From JBBRGG01 sp038240875 (lineage in GTDB: Bacteria; Planctomycetota; Phycisphaerae; Phycisphaerales; UBA1924), in NCBI GenBank assembly GCA_038240875.1, contig JBBRGG010000211.1:1-6088 (forward strand): DNA of 6,088 bases, written 5' to 3'. Positions 1 through 5,519 of the stretch are shown here, one piece after another. A program made the position numbers and the translations under genes. Within the stretch, counting starts at the first letter, position 1, and the number at the start of each line of letters is the position of its first letter. Below the pieces are notes generated by a model. The model had not been told where the DNA came from and searched no databases. It worked only from the letters and a program-made list of their open reading frames with translations.

Positions 1-73
1 GGGCCTGCTCACCCAGCAGGAAATCGACCAAATCACCGAGTTTCTGGCTGAGCCGATTCGTCGGGCTGCATGA
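1..73 (+). CDS. C-terminal end of an unidentified protein (partial)
   Basis: An open frame entering from the left edge (first full codon at position 2) gives 23 residues, beginning GLLTQQEIDQ and ending AEPIRRAA, before TGA at 71-73. The fragment looks like an amphipathic helix with a short basic tail, a common C-terminus in small gas vesicle accessory proteins. It is too short to assign to a family. It lies upstream of the PYP operon on the same strand, 81 nt before the next likely start codon, so it may be the preceding gene of the same transcription unit. That it is coding is inferred from the composition of the peptide and the lack of any other gene in this stretch. The other two forward frames carry nothing better. 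Confidence 0.4.
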   Translation, partial: GLLTQQEIDQITEFLAEPIRRAA

Positions 74-142
74 TCTGCACAGCGCAAATGAACGCGAACG
101 TCTCGTAGCGCGGACTTGGGCAAGAGCGCAGGTCAACAACCT

Positions 143-147
143 GAGGG
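143..147 (+). promoter_or_regulatory. Shine-Dalgarno GAGGG deciding the start of the small helical protein gene
   Basis: GAGGG lies 7 nt before GTG 155. The longer in-frame start, TTG 116, has only a weak GCGGA upstream, and the first in-frame ATG (170) is 22 nt from this motif, too far for normal spacing. The site therefore favours GTG 155. Confidence 0.6.
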
Positions 148-154
148 CACTAGA

Positions 155-517
155 GTGGATACCAGGACGATGCTTGCCAATCTCCAATTGCAGCTTGATG
201 AACTCTACGCCGAGCGGGAGCTTCTTGGACGCGAGTTGGGCGTCGTTGATGCCCAGCAGATTATTCTGATGGTCCGAAATCTCGAAGCCCAACTTACCGA
301 CCTCTACCAAACTCATGGCGACACTCCTCGGGTCGGCGAGGCATCGCTTATGCAACTGCTCGACTATGTAGAGGAACTTTCGGGTAACCTAAATAATGTC
401 TTGGGCACGCGAAGCATCACGCTTGAAGTTGAGGATGGCAAGCCTCGCCTGCGTGCCACGTGGAAGGACCAACGCGACAACGGAGACAGCCATGACGACG
501 GCCGAACTGCTTCGTAA
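155..517 (+). CDS. Small helical charged protein of unknown function, overlapping the PYP gene
   Basis: I do not recognise the family. From GTG 155 it encodes 120 residues; an alternative TTG start at 116 gives 133 and an ATG at 170 gives 115. Residues 6-83 look almost wholly helical and coiled-coil prone, with an internal duplication: NLxxQLxxLY occurs at 9-18 and again at 42-51. Residues about 84-103 look like a short beta segment (SITLEVEDGK then LRATW), followed by a hydrophilic, disordered-looking tail rich in Asp, Arg and Ser. No signal peptide, membrane segment or metal-binding cysteines are visible. Its last 26 nt overlap the start of the PYP gene in another reading frame, which suggests translational coupling and co-expression. 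The context fits either a gas vesicle accessory protein at the operon boundary or a partner of the photoreceptor. Both are inference, and neither is shown by a motif. Confidence 0.75.
   Translation: MDTRTMLANLQLQLDELYAERELLGRELGVVDAQQIILMVRNLEAQLTDLYQTHGDTPRVGEASLMQLLDYVEELSGNLNNVLGTRSITLEVEDGKPRLRATWKDQRDNGDSHDDGRTAS
482..485 (+). promoter_or_regulatory. Shine-Dalgarno GGAG for the PYP gene, inside the upstream coding region
   Basis: GGAG lies 6 nt before ATG 492, within the last codons of the upstream gene. It supports ATG 492 over the longer in-frame ATG 396. It also supports 492 over the internal ATG 660, which lacks such a motif and would remove the N-terminal cap of the PYP fold. The placement is typical of translational coupling. 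Confidence 0.65.
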
Positions 518-986
518 GCGCATTGCTGATCGTCGGGCGCAGACAGATGCGCCGTCGTTGAACTTGCCCCCTGTCTTGAGTCCTGTTACACCCCTCGTTA
601 TACCCCCCGTTTTGCCTCTAAGTAACCATCTTTCAGATCTCTGCTGCTCAATAGCCTCGATGTCACCGGACCAACTTGACGCACTAGACGTTGGCGTCAT
701 CCAGTGCACCGATTCTGGCAAGATCCTCTTCTACAACAAAGCACAAGCCGAGTTTGCCAAGCGATCGCCTGAAGATGTCCAAGGTCAAAACTTCTTTACA
801 GAAGTCGCGATATGCTGCAGCAATCCGCTGTTTTATGGCGCGTTCAAGCGTGGGATCTCGACGGAAGATCTCGATATTGAGTTCAATTACGCGTTCACAT
901 TTCGCGTGAAGCCGACGCTCGTGCGGGTTCGCCTATACCGAGACGCATCCACACGAACGAACTGGATCCTGATCAAGCCACTTTGA
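492..986 (+). CDS. pyp: Photoactive yellow protein with proline-rich N-terminal extension
   Basis: A PAS-fold blue-light sensor whose chromophore is p-coumaric acid held as a thioester on a cysteine. The 164-residue product aligns without gaps to remembered Halorhodospira halophila PYP (125 residues) over residues 40-164, with a constant offset of 39. Recognisable matches are QLDALDVGVIQ (61-71), ILFYN (78-82), NFFTEVAIC (100-108), NPLFYG (111-116) and W158. The chromophore cysteine is Cys108 (Cys69 in H. halophila); Tyr81 and Arg91 match Tyr42 and Arg52. Departures are Gln85 for Glu46, Ala89 for Thr50, Val139 for Met100, and Cys109 for Thr70 next to the chromophore cysteine. Residues 1-39 are an extension: a basic helix (LLRKRIADRR, 6-15), then a proline-rich stretch at about 26-42. 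No output domain is attached, so signalling must go through a partner. It overlaps the upstream gene by 26 nt and is followed by its two chromophore-supply genes. The family call is secure; the photocycle properties are inferred. Confidence 0.94.
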   Translation: MTTAELLRKRIADRRAQTDAPSLNLPPVLSPVTPLVIPPVLPLSNHLSDLCCSIASMSPDQLDALDVGVIQCTDSGKILFYNKAQAEFAKRSPEDVQGQNFFTEVAICCSNPLFYGAFKRGISTEDLDIEFNYAFTFRVKPTLVRVRLYRDASTRTNWILIKPL

Positions 987-1028
987 TCCAATGCCTGCTT
1001 CCATTCCCCTACCGCATATGAGGCGTCC

Positions 1029-2411
1029 ATGAGCGTGCTCTCAGTTGATACCCGTTGGCGATCAGATCTGTACCAGCGACTGCGCGGGCAGGCCGACCCG
1101 CTCTTTGTTCTCCCCGACTGCACAATTCCTGCGGCGTCGCTCTGGGTCAGTGTTCGGCTCTGGGTAGATCTATTTCGGCGCTCGGGGTTGCAACCTGGTG
1201 ATCGTGTAGTACTGGCCACCGAGCCTTCGGTTGGCAGTCTTGCATTCCTGCTTGCCGGACTTTGGGAACAGTTGACAATAGCAATCGCGCTTCCTTATCG
1301 CGGCGTTCCCGACGTGCTTGAAGCATTTGACGCCCGGCTCGGGCTCGGATGCGGGGGGCTTGACGCCGACGCGCCCGGATGTCCGGTTGTTTCGCAACAG
1401 TGGGCACTTCGGAAGGCCATCGGCCCGTGCACACCGGAAGCAAGGCTGATCACTCGAACCAGCGGCACCGGTGGTTCTCCGACTTGGGTAGTGCTCAGTG
1501 ACGACAACATCTGGAGCGTGATCGACTCTCATCGAGAGCATGTGGCCCAACAAGGCGACATCGTCCTCTCCATTTTGCCATGGCATCACTCCTTCGGATT
1601 GATCATTGATCTCCTCCCGGCGCTGTTCAACGCGGGCATGATTATTCGGGAGGCTTCGGGCGGGCGAGACCCGCGGTCAATTATCGCCTGCGCAAACCAC
1701 TGGGGCGCTACCTACTGCTCGATGGTCCCGCTACAAGCACAAAGGATTGCCGAGTTGCCCGAGGGGCTTGATTTCATTCGCAGCCTACGAGGCGGCGTCG
1801 TTGGTGGAGCGCCAGCCGTCGGTTCGACTGTTGATGTGCTGTCTTCCTCGCGTCTGCGGGTTGGATATGGACAGACAGAAGCCTCGCCGGGAATATGTCT
1901 TGGGCGGCCAGGCGAATGGACAGCGGGCTTTATTGGGCGTCCAGTGGGCTGCACCGTGCGGATTGGTGATGAGGGGCGTTTGCTCGTTCAAGGCCCAAAT
2001 GTGTGCATGGGTGTCTGGGCCAATGAGCGAGTTTGGCGATTGAACCAGAATCGTTGGCTCGATACTGGTGACGTCGTAGAAAGCCATCGCGGTGCGCTGA
2101 CATACATAGGCCGAGCCGACAACAACTTTAAACTCGGTAACGGGCGAATGGTCGATGCCATTGGTATTGAGAGAGATCTGCGCTCTGAAATTCCTGCGGT
2201 TGAGGACGCAATCATCTACTCGCCCGATGGCGAAACTCTTCATTTGTGCCTGGTGTTTAAGTCGGCCGGGGTAGAGCCCGATATCCATGCAATTCGTCGT
2301 GTGCTCGGCTCACTCGCTGATCGAGTGACGCATGTGACTGCTCGATTGGATAGTTCGAGTATCCGAACCTCCAAAGGCTCGCTGGACAGGCTTGGCCTGG
2401 CAGCGGCCTGA
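1029..2411 (+). CDS. pcl: ANL-superfamily acid-CoA ligase, probable p-coumarate:CoA ligase for PYP
   Basis: Probably activates p-coumarate to p-coumaroyl-CoA through an acyl-AMP intermediate, supplying the thioester that loads PYP. The 460 residues carry the ANL motifs in order: phosphate-binding loop TSGTGGSPT (144-152), PWHHSFG (184-190), GGAP (259-262), GYGQTE (279-284), the aspartate motif LDTGD (344-348), hinge GRADNN (361-366), and a C-terminal TSKGSLDR (447-454) in the place of the usual catalytic-lysine motif. It is shorter than plant 4-coumarate ligases (about 540), mostly through a reduced N-terminal region. Two motifs are atypical: the loop lysine (PKG in most members) is Thr152, and the C-terminal motif reads KG where GK is usual. 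The start ATG 1029 has GAGG at 1020-1023, 5 nt upstream. It follows the PYP gene by 42 nt. The substrate is inferred from the PYP and ammonia-lyase neighbours; sequence alone would allow another aryl or acyl acid. Confidence 0.86.
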   Translation: MSVLSVDTRWRSDLYQRLRGQADPLFVLPDCTIPAASLWVSVRLWVDLFRRSGLQPGDRVVLATEPSVGSLAFLLAGLWEQLTIAIALPYRGVPDVLEAFDARLGLGCGGLDADAPGCPVVSQQWALRKAIGPCTPEARLITRTSGTGGSPTWVVLSDDNIWSVIDSHREHVAQQGDIVLSILPWHHSFGLIIDLLPALFNAGMIIREASGGRDPRSIIACANHWGATYCSMVPLQAQRIAELPEGLDFIRSLRGGVVGGAPAVGSTVDVLSSSRLRVGYGQTEASPGICLGRPGEWTAGFIGRPVGCTVRIGDEGRLLVQGPNVCMGVWANERVWRLNQNRWLDTGDVVESHRGALTYIGRADNNFKLGNGRMVDAIGIERDLRSEIPAVEDAIIYSPDGETLHLCLVFKSAGVEPDIHAIRRVLGSLADRVTHVTARLDSSSIRTSKGSLDRLGLAAA

Positions 2412-2434
2412 GACATCCGAAAACGAGGATTGCA

Positions 2435-3997
2435 ATGTCAAAGATGACCAAGACGATTCACCATCTGCAGTCCTTCGTCGCCACATACTCGGAGTTGGCG
2501 GTGCTAGGGCTCGGGCCTGAGCAGCGGCTGACCTGCGAGGAGATCGAGCGCTTTGTCACCGATCCAACTGCACGTTGTGAGTTCACGCCAGAAGCTCGCC
2601 GGGCAATGCGTAAATCAACTCGCGTGCTCGCCCAAGCGCGAGCGGATGGGCAGGAAATATATGGATTGACGACGGGATTCGGCCCGCACGTGAAGTACGC
2701 CGCTTCTACCTGCGCTGATACTCAGGGCGCCGGGCTGATCGCACACCTTGGGGCGGGATTTGGCTCGCCTGCCTCGCCAGAGGTCGTTCTCGCAACCATG
2801 CTCATCCGCGCCAGAACTCTCGCGGAGGGAATGTCGGGCATTGAACTGGAAGTCGCAGACGCCTTGATGGGACTTATCAACGCCAGGGTCATACCCGTCG
2901 TGCCCGAGATCGGCTCTGTCGGCGCGAGCGGCGATCTGATTCCCTTGTCATTCATCGCCCGCGTTTTGATGGGCGAAGGAGAAGCAGTTGTCGCGGGCCA
3001 ACGTTTGTCTGGCGCAGATGCACTTAGGGTCGCCGGGCTCAAAAAACTTAATCTTTCGGGACGAGACGCGTTAGCCCTGGTCAACGGTACAGCATTCATG
3101 ACCGCGTTTAGTGCGCTGGCGCTTGCACGAGCCGAACGCTTAGTCCTTCACGCCGAGCGACTCACCGGCTGGGTCTATCGGGTGCTGGGTTGCCGCGCCC
3201 AAGCCCTCGACGCCCGGCTTCACAAAGCCCGTGGCCACCCGGGACAGATGACAAGCGCCGCGAACATCCTTCAAGAAGCTTCTCGCTTCGGCACATGGGA
3301 AGATGTTTCTCGACCGCTTCAAGAAGTCTACTCGCTGCGCTGTGCTCCGCAAATCCTTGGAGCGTGCCGAGACCAACTGGCTCACGCCCGAAACATGATC
3401 GAACGCGAGTTGAATGGTGTCAATGACAACCCAGTGGTTTGGTCTGGAGATGCTCAGGACTTGGACCAAGCCGTGCTCCACGGTGGCAACTTCCAAGGCC
3501 AACAAGTGGCGTTTGCCAGCGACGCCATCAACACCGCGCTCGTGCAAACAGCCGTGCTCGCCGAACGCCAGATCGACGTGCTGGTGAATCCGGAGTTCAA
3601 TGGCGCAGCTCCATTGCTGTTAGCCTGGCAACCGGGCGCAACCAGCGGCATGGCGGGGGCTCAACTCACTGCAACAGCGCTGGTCGCGGAGATGCGCCAT
3701 CATTCGATGCCGGTTGCGATTAGTTCAATTCCGACCAATGGCCGGAACCAAGACGTTGTCTCCATGGGTACGCTCGCTTCTCGTGCAGCCTTGGGTCAGA
3801 CCGATCGCGTTGCCGGGGTGCTGGCAATATTGGGCATGTGCGCGGATCAACTCACGAGCCTTCGTTCCAAAGGTCGCGCGAGCGGGCGCACGACACCGCG
3901 ACCGGATTGGTTCGGTGCTTTCGAGGCCTTTGAAGCAGATCGTCCGCTCTTGGCTGACATTCACCGGCTGTCGGCGTCGCTCATCAAAGTGGCATAA
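2435..3997 (+). CDS. tal: Aromatic amino acid ammonia-lyase, probable tyrosine ammonia-lyase
   Basis: Probably deaminates L-tyrosine to p-coumarate, the PYP chromophore precursor, in the cytoplasm; the family works as a homotetramer. The 520 residues match the HAL/PAL/TAL family from end to end: catalytic Tyr76 in YGLTTGFGP (76-84), the self-cyclising Ala164-Ser165-Gly166 triad that forms the MIO cofactor, LVNGTA (215-220), YSLRCAPQ (299-306), ELNGVNDNP (325-333), LHGGNFQGQ (348-356) and NQDVVS (438-443). The selectivity position reads LIAHLGAG, so His104-Leu105 align with His89-Leu90 of Rhodobacter sphaeroides tyrosine ammonia-lyase, whereas histidine lyases have Ser-His and phenylalanine lyases Phe-Leu there. 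Length is usual for the bacterial family (about 510-525). ATG 2435 is preceded by GAGGA (2425-2429) at 5 nt spacing and lies 23 nt after the ligase. No histidine-utilisation genes are nearby. Its stop codon is 2 nt from that of the convergent gas vesicle gene. Confidence 0.91.
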   Translation: MSKMTKTIHHLQSFVATYSELAVLGLGPEQRLTCEEIERFVTDPTARCEFTPEARRAMRKSTRVLAQARADGQEIYGLTTGFGPHVKYAASTCADTQGAGLIAHLGAGFGSPASPEVVLATMLIRARTLAEGMSGIELEVADALMGLINARVIPVVPEIGSVGASGDLIPLSFIARVLMGEGEAVVAGQRLSGADALRVAGLKKLNLSGRDALALVNGTAFMTAFSALALARAERLVLHAERLTGWVYRVLGCRAQALDARLHKARGHPGQMTSAANILQEASRFGTWEDVSRPLQEVYSLRCAPQILGACRDQLAHARNMIERELNGVNDNPVVWSGDAQDLDQAVLHGGNFQGQQVAFASDAINTALVQTAVLAERQIDVLVNPEFNGAAPLLLAWQPGATSGMAGAQLTATALVAEMRHHSMPVAISSIPTNGRNQDVVSMGTLASRAALGQTDRVAGVLAILGMCADQLTSLRSKGRASGRTTPRPDWFGAFEAFEADRPLLADIHRLSASLIKVA

Positions 3998-3999
3998 TT

Positions 4000-4689
4000 T
4001 CAGCCAGCCGCGACGCACTCTCGGACAAAGTTGAACGGCGCCCAAGGACCAGTAAGCACACTTGGACAGCCAAGTATTTCTCGGTGTTCCTCGAACCGCG
4101 CCGCCAGCATCGCCGCCGCTGAACGCTCGACAAGAAACGAAAGGCACGGGTACGGGCTGACCTTGGTCGGCCCATCCAGGCGTGTCTTTAGCTGCGGCAT
4201 ATCCATCAAGTGCGTTAATCGTTCTACCCGGTTTGTAAGACCAGCGGGAATGCCGTCAATGGCTGCGTAATGAGCGGATCTTTGATAGAGATAGGCGCGC
4301 CCTCGAGGCGATCCCTCACCGGATTTCATCGGCTCTGAATCAGCTCGTGCCACGTCGATCATTAGCCGCGCGCCAAATTCCGTTCGCCCAACAATCGCGT
4401 CGATTGCCAAAAGCACCTGCGGGGCTCGACGTTCAAGGATTTCCATCGCTTGGGCTTCGTCGCCAAGGTCTTCTCCAAAGCGCATCGGCATCACGTCAAA
4501 GCGTGCGTGCAGTTGTTGGATCCATCGAACGAAGTTGCGCGGGTCTGGAGCCTGCTCGTCGCCTTCGCATGCAACGAGCACCACATCTGTATGCGCGATA
4601 AGTCGTAGTCTGTGGTCAAGGCGCGTGCAGACCTCCGCGATTGCCGCCGCATCGCGCGCTGCGACGGCGACGACCGAAAGCAGACTCAC
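4000..4689 (-). CDS. gvpL/gvpF: Gas vesicle protein of the GvpL/GvpF family (shorter copy)
   Basis: A minor gas vesicle protein needed for assembly, thought to interact with the shell protein GvpA and other accessory proteins. From GTG 4689 it has 229 residues. Family signatures are DVMPMRFGED (65-74), GRTEFGARL (101-109), RGRAYL (129-134), CLSFLVER (182-189) and the C-terminal LTGPWAPFNFV (212-222). The frame stays open to an upstream ATG at 4731 (14 codons earlier), but GTG 4689 is preferred. It sits in a 4-nt GTGA overlap with the stop of the upstream family member, has a strong GGAGG 6 nt before it, and puts the first beta strand (LLSVVAVA) near the N-terminus as usual for the family. The extra upstream residues are arginine-rich and look non-native. 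It diverges strongly from the neighbouring copy, so the pair is an old duplication. The sequence does not decide between the names GvpF and GvpL. Confidence 0.93.
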   Translation of the reverse strand: MSLLSVVAVAARDAAAIAEVCTRLDHRLRLIAHTDVVLVACEGDEQAPDPRNFVRWIQQLHARFDVMPMRFGEDLGDEAQAMEILERRAPQVLLAIDAIVGRTEFGARLMIDVARADSEPMKSGEGSPRGRAYLYQRSAHYAAIDGIPAGLTNRVERLTHLMDMPQLKTRLDGPTKVSPYPCLSFLVERSAAAMLAARFEEHREILGCPSVLTGPWAPFNFVRECVAAG

Positions 4690-5519
4690 AACGCGCCTCC
4701 GACGCTCGGGCAGAAGGAGTACGCTGGCCAAGGTCCAGTGAGTTCGATCCGAATCCCAGCGTCGGCGTGCGCTTGCGACAATTGCTGAGACCGGTGAGTC
4801 AGCGCATCGGCCTTGGACGAGTCGACCAAGAGCGCGTGCGCCGCAGCGGTTTCCAATCCATCGCCACGATCAGCAACTGCTCGGCGTACGACGCTATCCG
4901 CCGCAAACTCGGCAAGTTGGCCTGCAACTTCGTTACCAATGCCAGCCATGTGCGAAGTCAGCTCTCGAGCAGCTTGTTCCTTGATGCGTTTTTCGAGCAG
5001 GTACTTCACACCTGGGCCCGAAGGTGTCGGCGCCTGGGCAACGAGCTGCGCGAAAAGCTTCTTCTCGCCAGCCTCCCGGTCGTACGCAATCCGTACCGCG
5101 TATTCCGCGCGGCCGGTAATCCGTTCGAGGAACGACTCAACCAATGGCGCGTACTTAGCCATCAGTTCGCAGAGCAACAGCGCACTGGAGAACACCGTAC
5201 CGAATCGCATGGGCAGAATCGGGCCGCTGGCCATCGCATGCCGAACCAGTTCTTCGTGACGAACCGCGCGTGGAGCAAGCCAGTCAATATCTCCAAGGCG
5301 AGCTTCGGCCTCGGGTCCTGAAAGATAATCGTGCGGCATGGAGACCGTCAGCGCCGCGAGCCCGGCCGCGATATGCACCCGCGTCGATTGATCGACCTCG
5401 AACCCGACGCTTTGTCCCTCGGGCATGCTGCCGACGCGCCCGACACAAACGACGTAAACCACCCCAAGGCTGCGGGCATCTGCGGTCTTCGCAGGTTTGG
5501 CTTCAATTACCTGTTCCAT
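4686..5519 (-). CDS. gvpF/gvpL: Gas vesicle protein of the GvpL/GvpF family (longer copy)
   Basis: A gas vesicle assembly protein of 277 residues. Recognisable family segments are WLAPRAVRHEE (80-90), GPILPMRFGTVF (99-110), ITGRAEYAVRI (134-144), a helical segment from PGVKYLLEKR (169-178) to about 210, and the C-terminal ELTGPWPAYSF (259-269). The first 15 or so residues, before LGVVYVVC, look unstructured. This copy keeps the fuller central helical region, and the downstream copy is about 50 residues shorter. ATG 5519 is preceded by GGGAG (5528-5532 on the complementary coordinates) at 8 nt, inside the end of the AAA ATPase gene, which it overlaps by 17 nt. The downstream gene overlaps its stop by 4 nt. 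The three genes are therefore almost certainly co-transcribed and translationally coupled. Confidence 0.94.
   Translation of the reverse strand: MEQVIEAKPAKTADARSLGVVYVVCVGRVGSMPEGQSVGFEVDQSTRVHIAAGLAALTVSMPHDYLSGPEAEARLGDIDWLAPRAVRHEELVRHAMASGPILPMRFGTVFSSALLLCELMAKYAPLVESFLERITGRAEYAVRIAYDREAGEKKLFAQLVAQAPTPSGPGVKYLLEKRIKEQAARELTSHMAGIGNEVAGQLAEFAADSVVRRAVADRGDGLETAAAHALLVDSSKADALTHRSQQLSQAHADAGIRIELTGPWPAYSFCPSVGGAL
4696..4700 (-). promoter_or_regulatory. Shine-Dalgarno GGAGG deciding the GTG 4689 start
   Basis: Read on the minus strand, GGAGG is followed by six bases and then GTGA, where the start of this gene overlaps the stop (4688-4686) of the preceding one. This is a textbook coupled start and is far better placed than any signal for the alternative ATG at 4731. 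Confidence 0.8.

Noticed and set aside
89..106. Very short frame ATG to TAG (five sense codons after Met) upstream of the small helical gene, as a leader peptide
   Set aside because: No ribosome binding site, no regulatory codon run and no attenuator-like hairpins were seen.
396..491. Longer start for PYP at ATG 396
   Set aside because: It would overlap the upstream gene by over 100 nt, and its extra residues are just the other frame of that gene; ATG 492 has a GGAG site at proper spacing.
987..1028. Promoter between pyp and the ligase gene
   Set aside because: The 42-nt gap shows only a GAGG ribosome binding site; no convincing -35/-10 pair is visible, so read-through from pyp is more likely.
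1785..2288. 167-codon open frame on the minus strand inside the ligase gene
   Set aside because: It is antisense to conserved ligase motifs, has no family resemblance and no credible ribosome binding site was noted.
2435..3997. Histidine ammonia-lyase (hutH) identity
   Set aside because: The selectivity position is His-Leu rather than the Ser-His of histidine lyases, and no other histidine-degradation gene is present, while PYP and its ligase are adjacent.
3965..4016. Possible bidirectional intrinsic terminator between the convergent operons
   Set aside because: The stem is only 7 bp, the loop is 29 nt and no T-run follows on either strand, so it is reported only as a weak inverted repeat.
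4690..4731. Longer start for the shorter GvpL/F copy at ATG 4731
   Set aside because: GTG 4689 forms a 4-nt overlap with the upstream stop and has GGAGG 6 nt before it; the extra residues are arginine-rich and do not resemble the family.
4641..5321. 226-codon open frame on the plus strand
   Set aside because: It lies opposite the gvpF/L genes, has no recognisable domain and an arginine/serine-rich composition typical of antisense frames in GC-rich genes.
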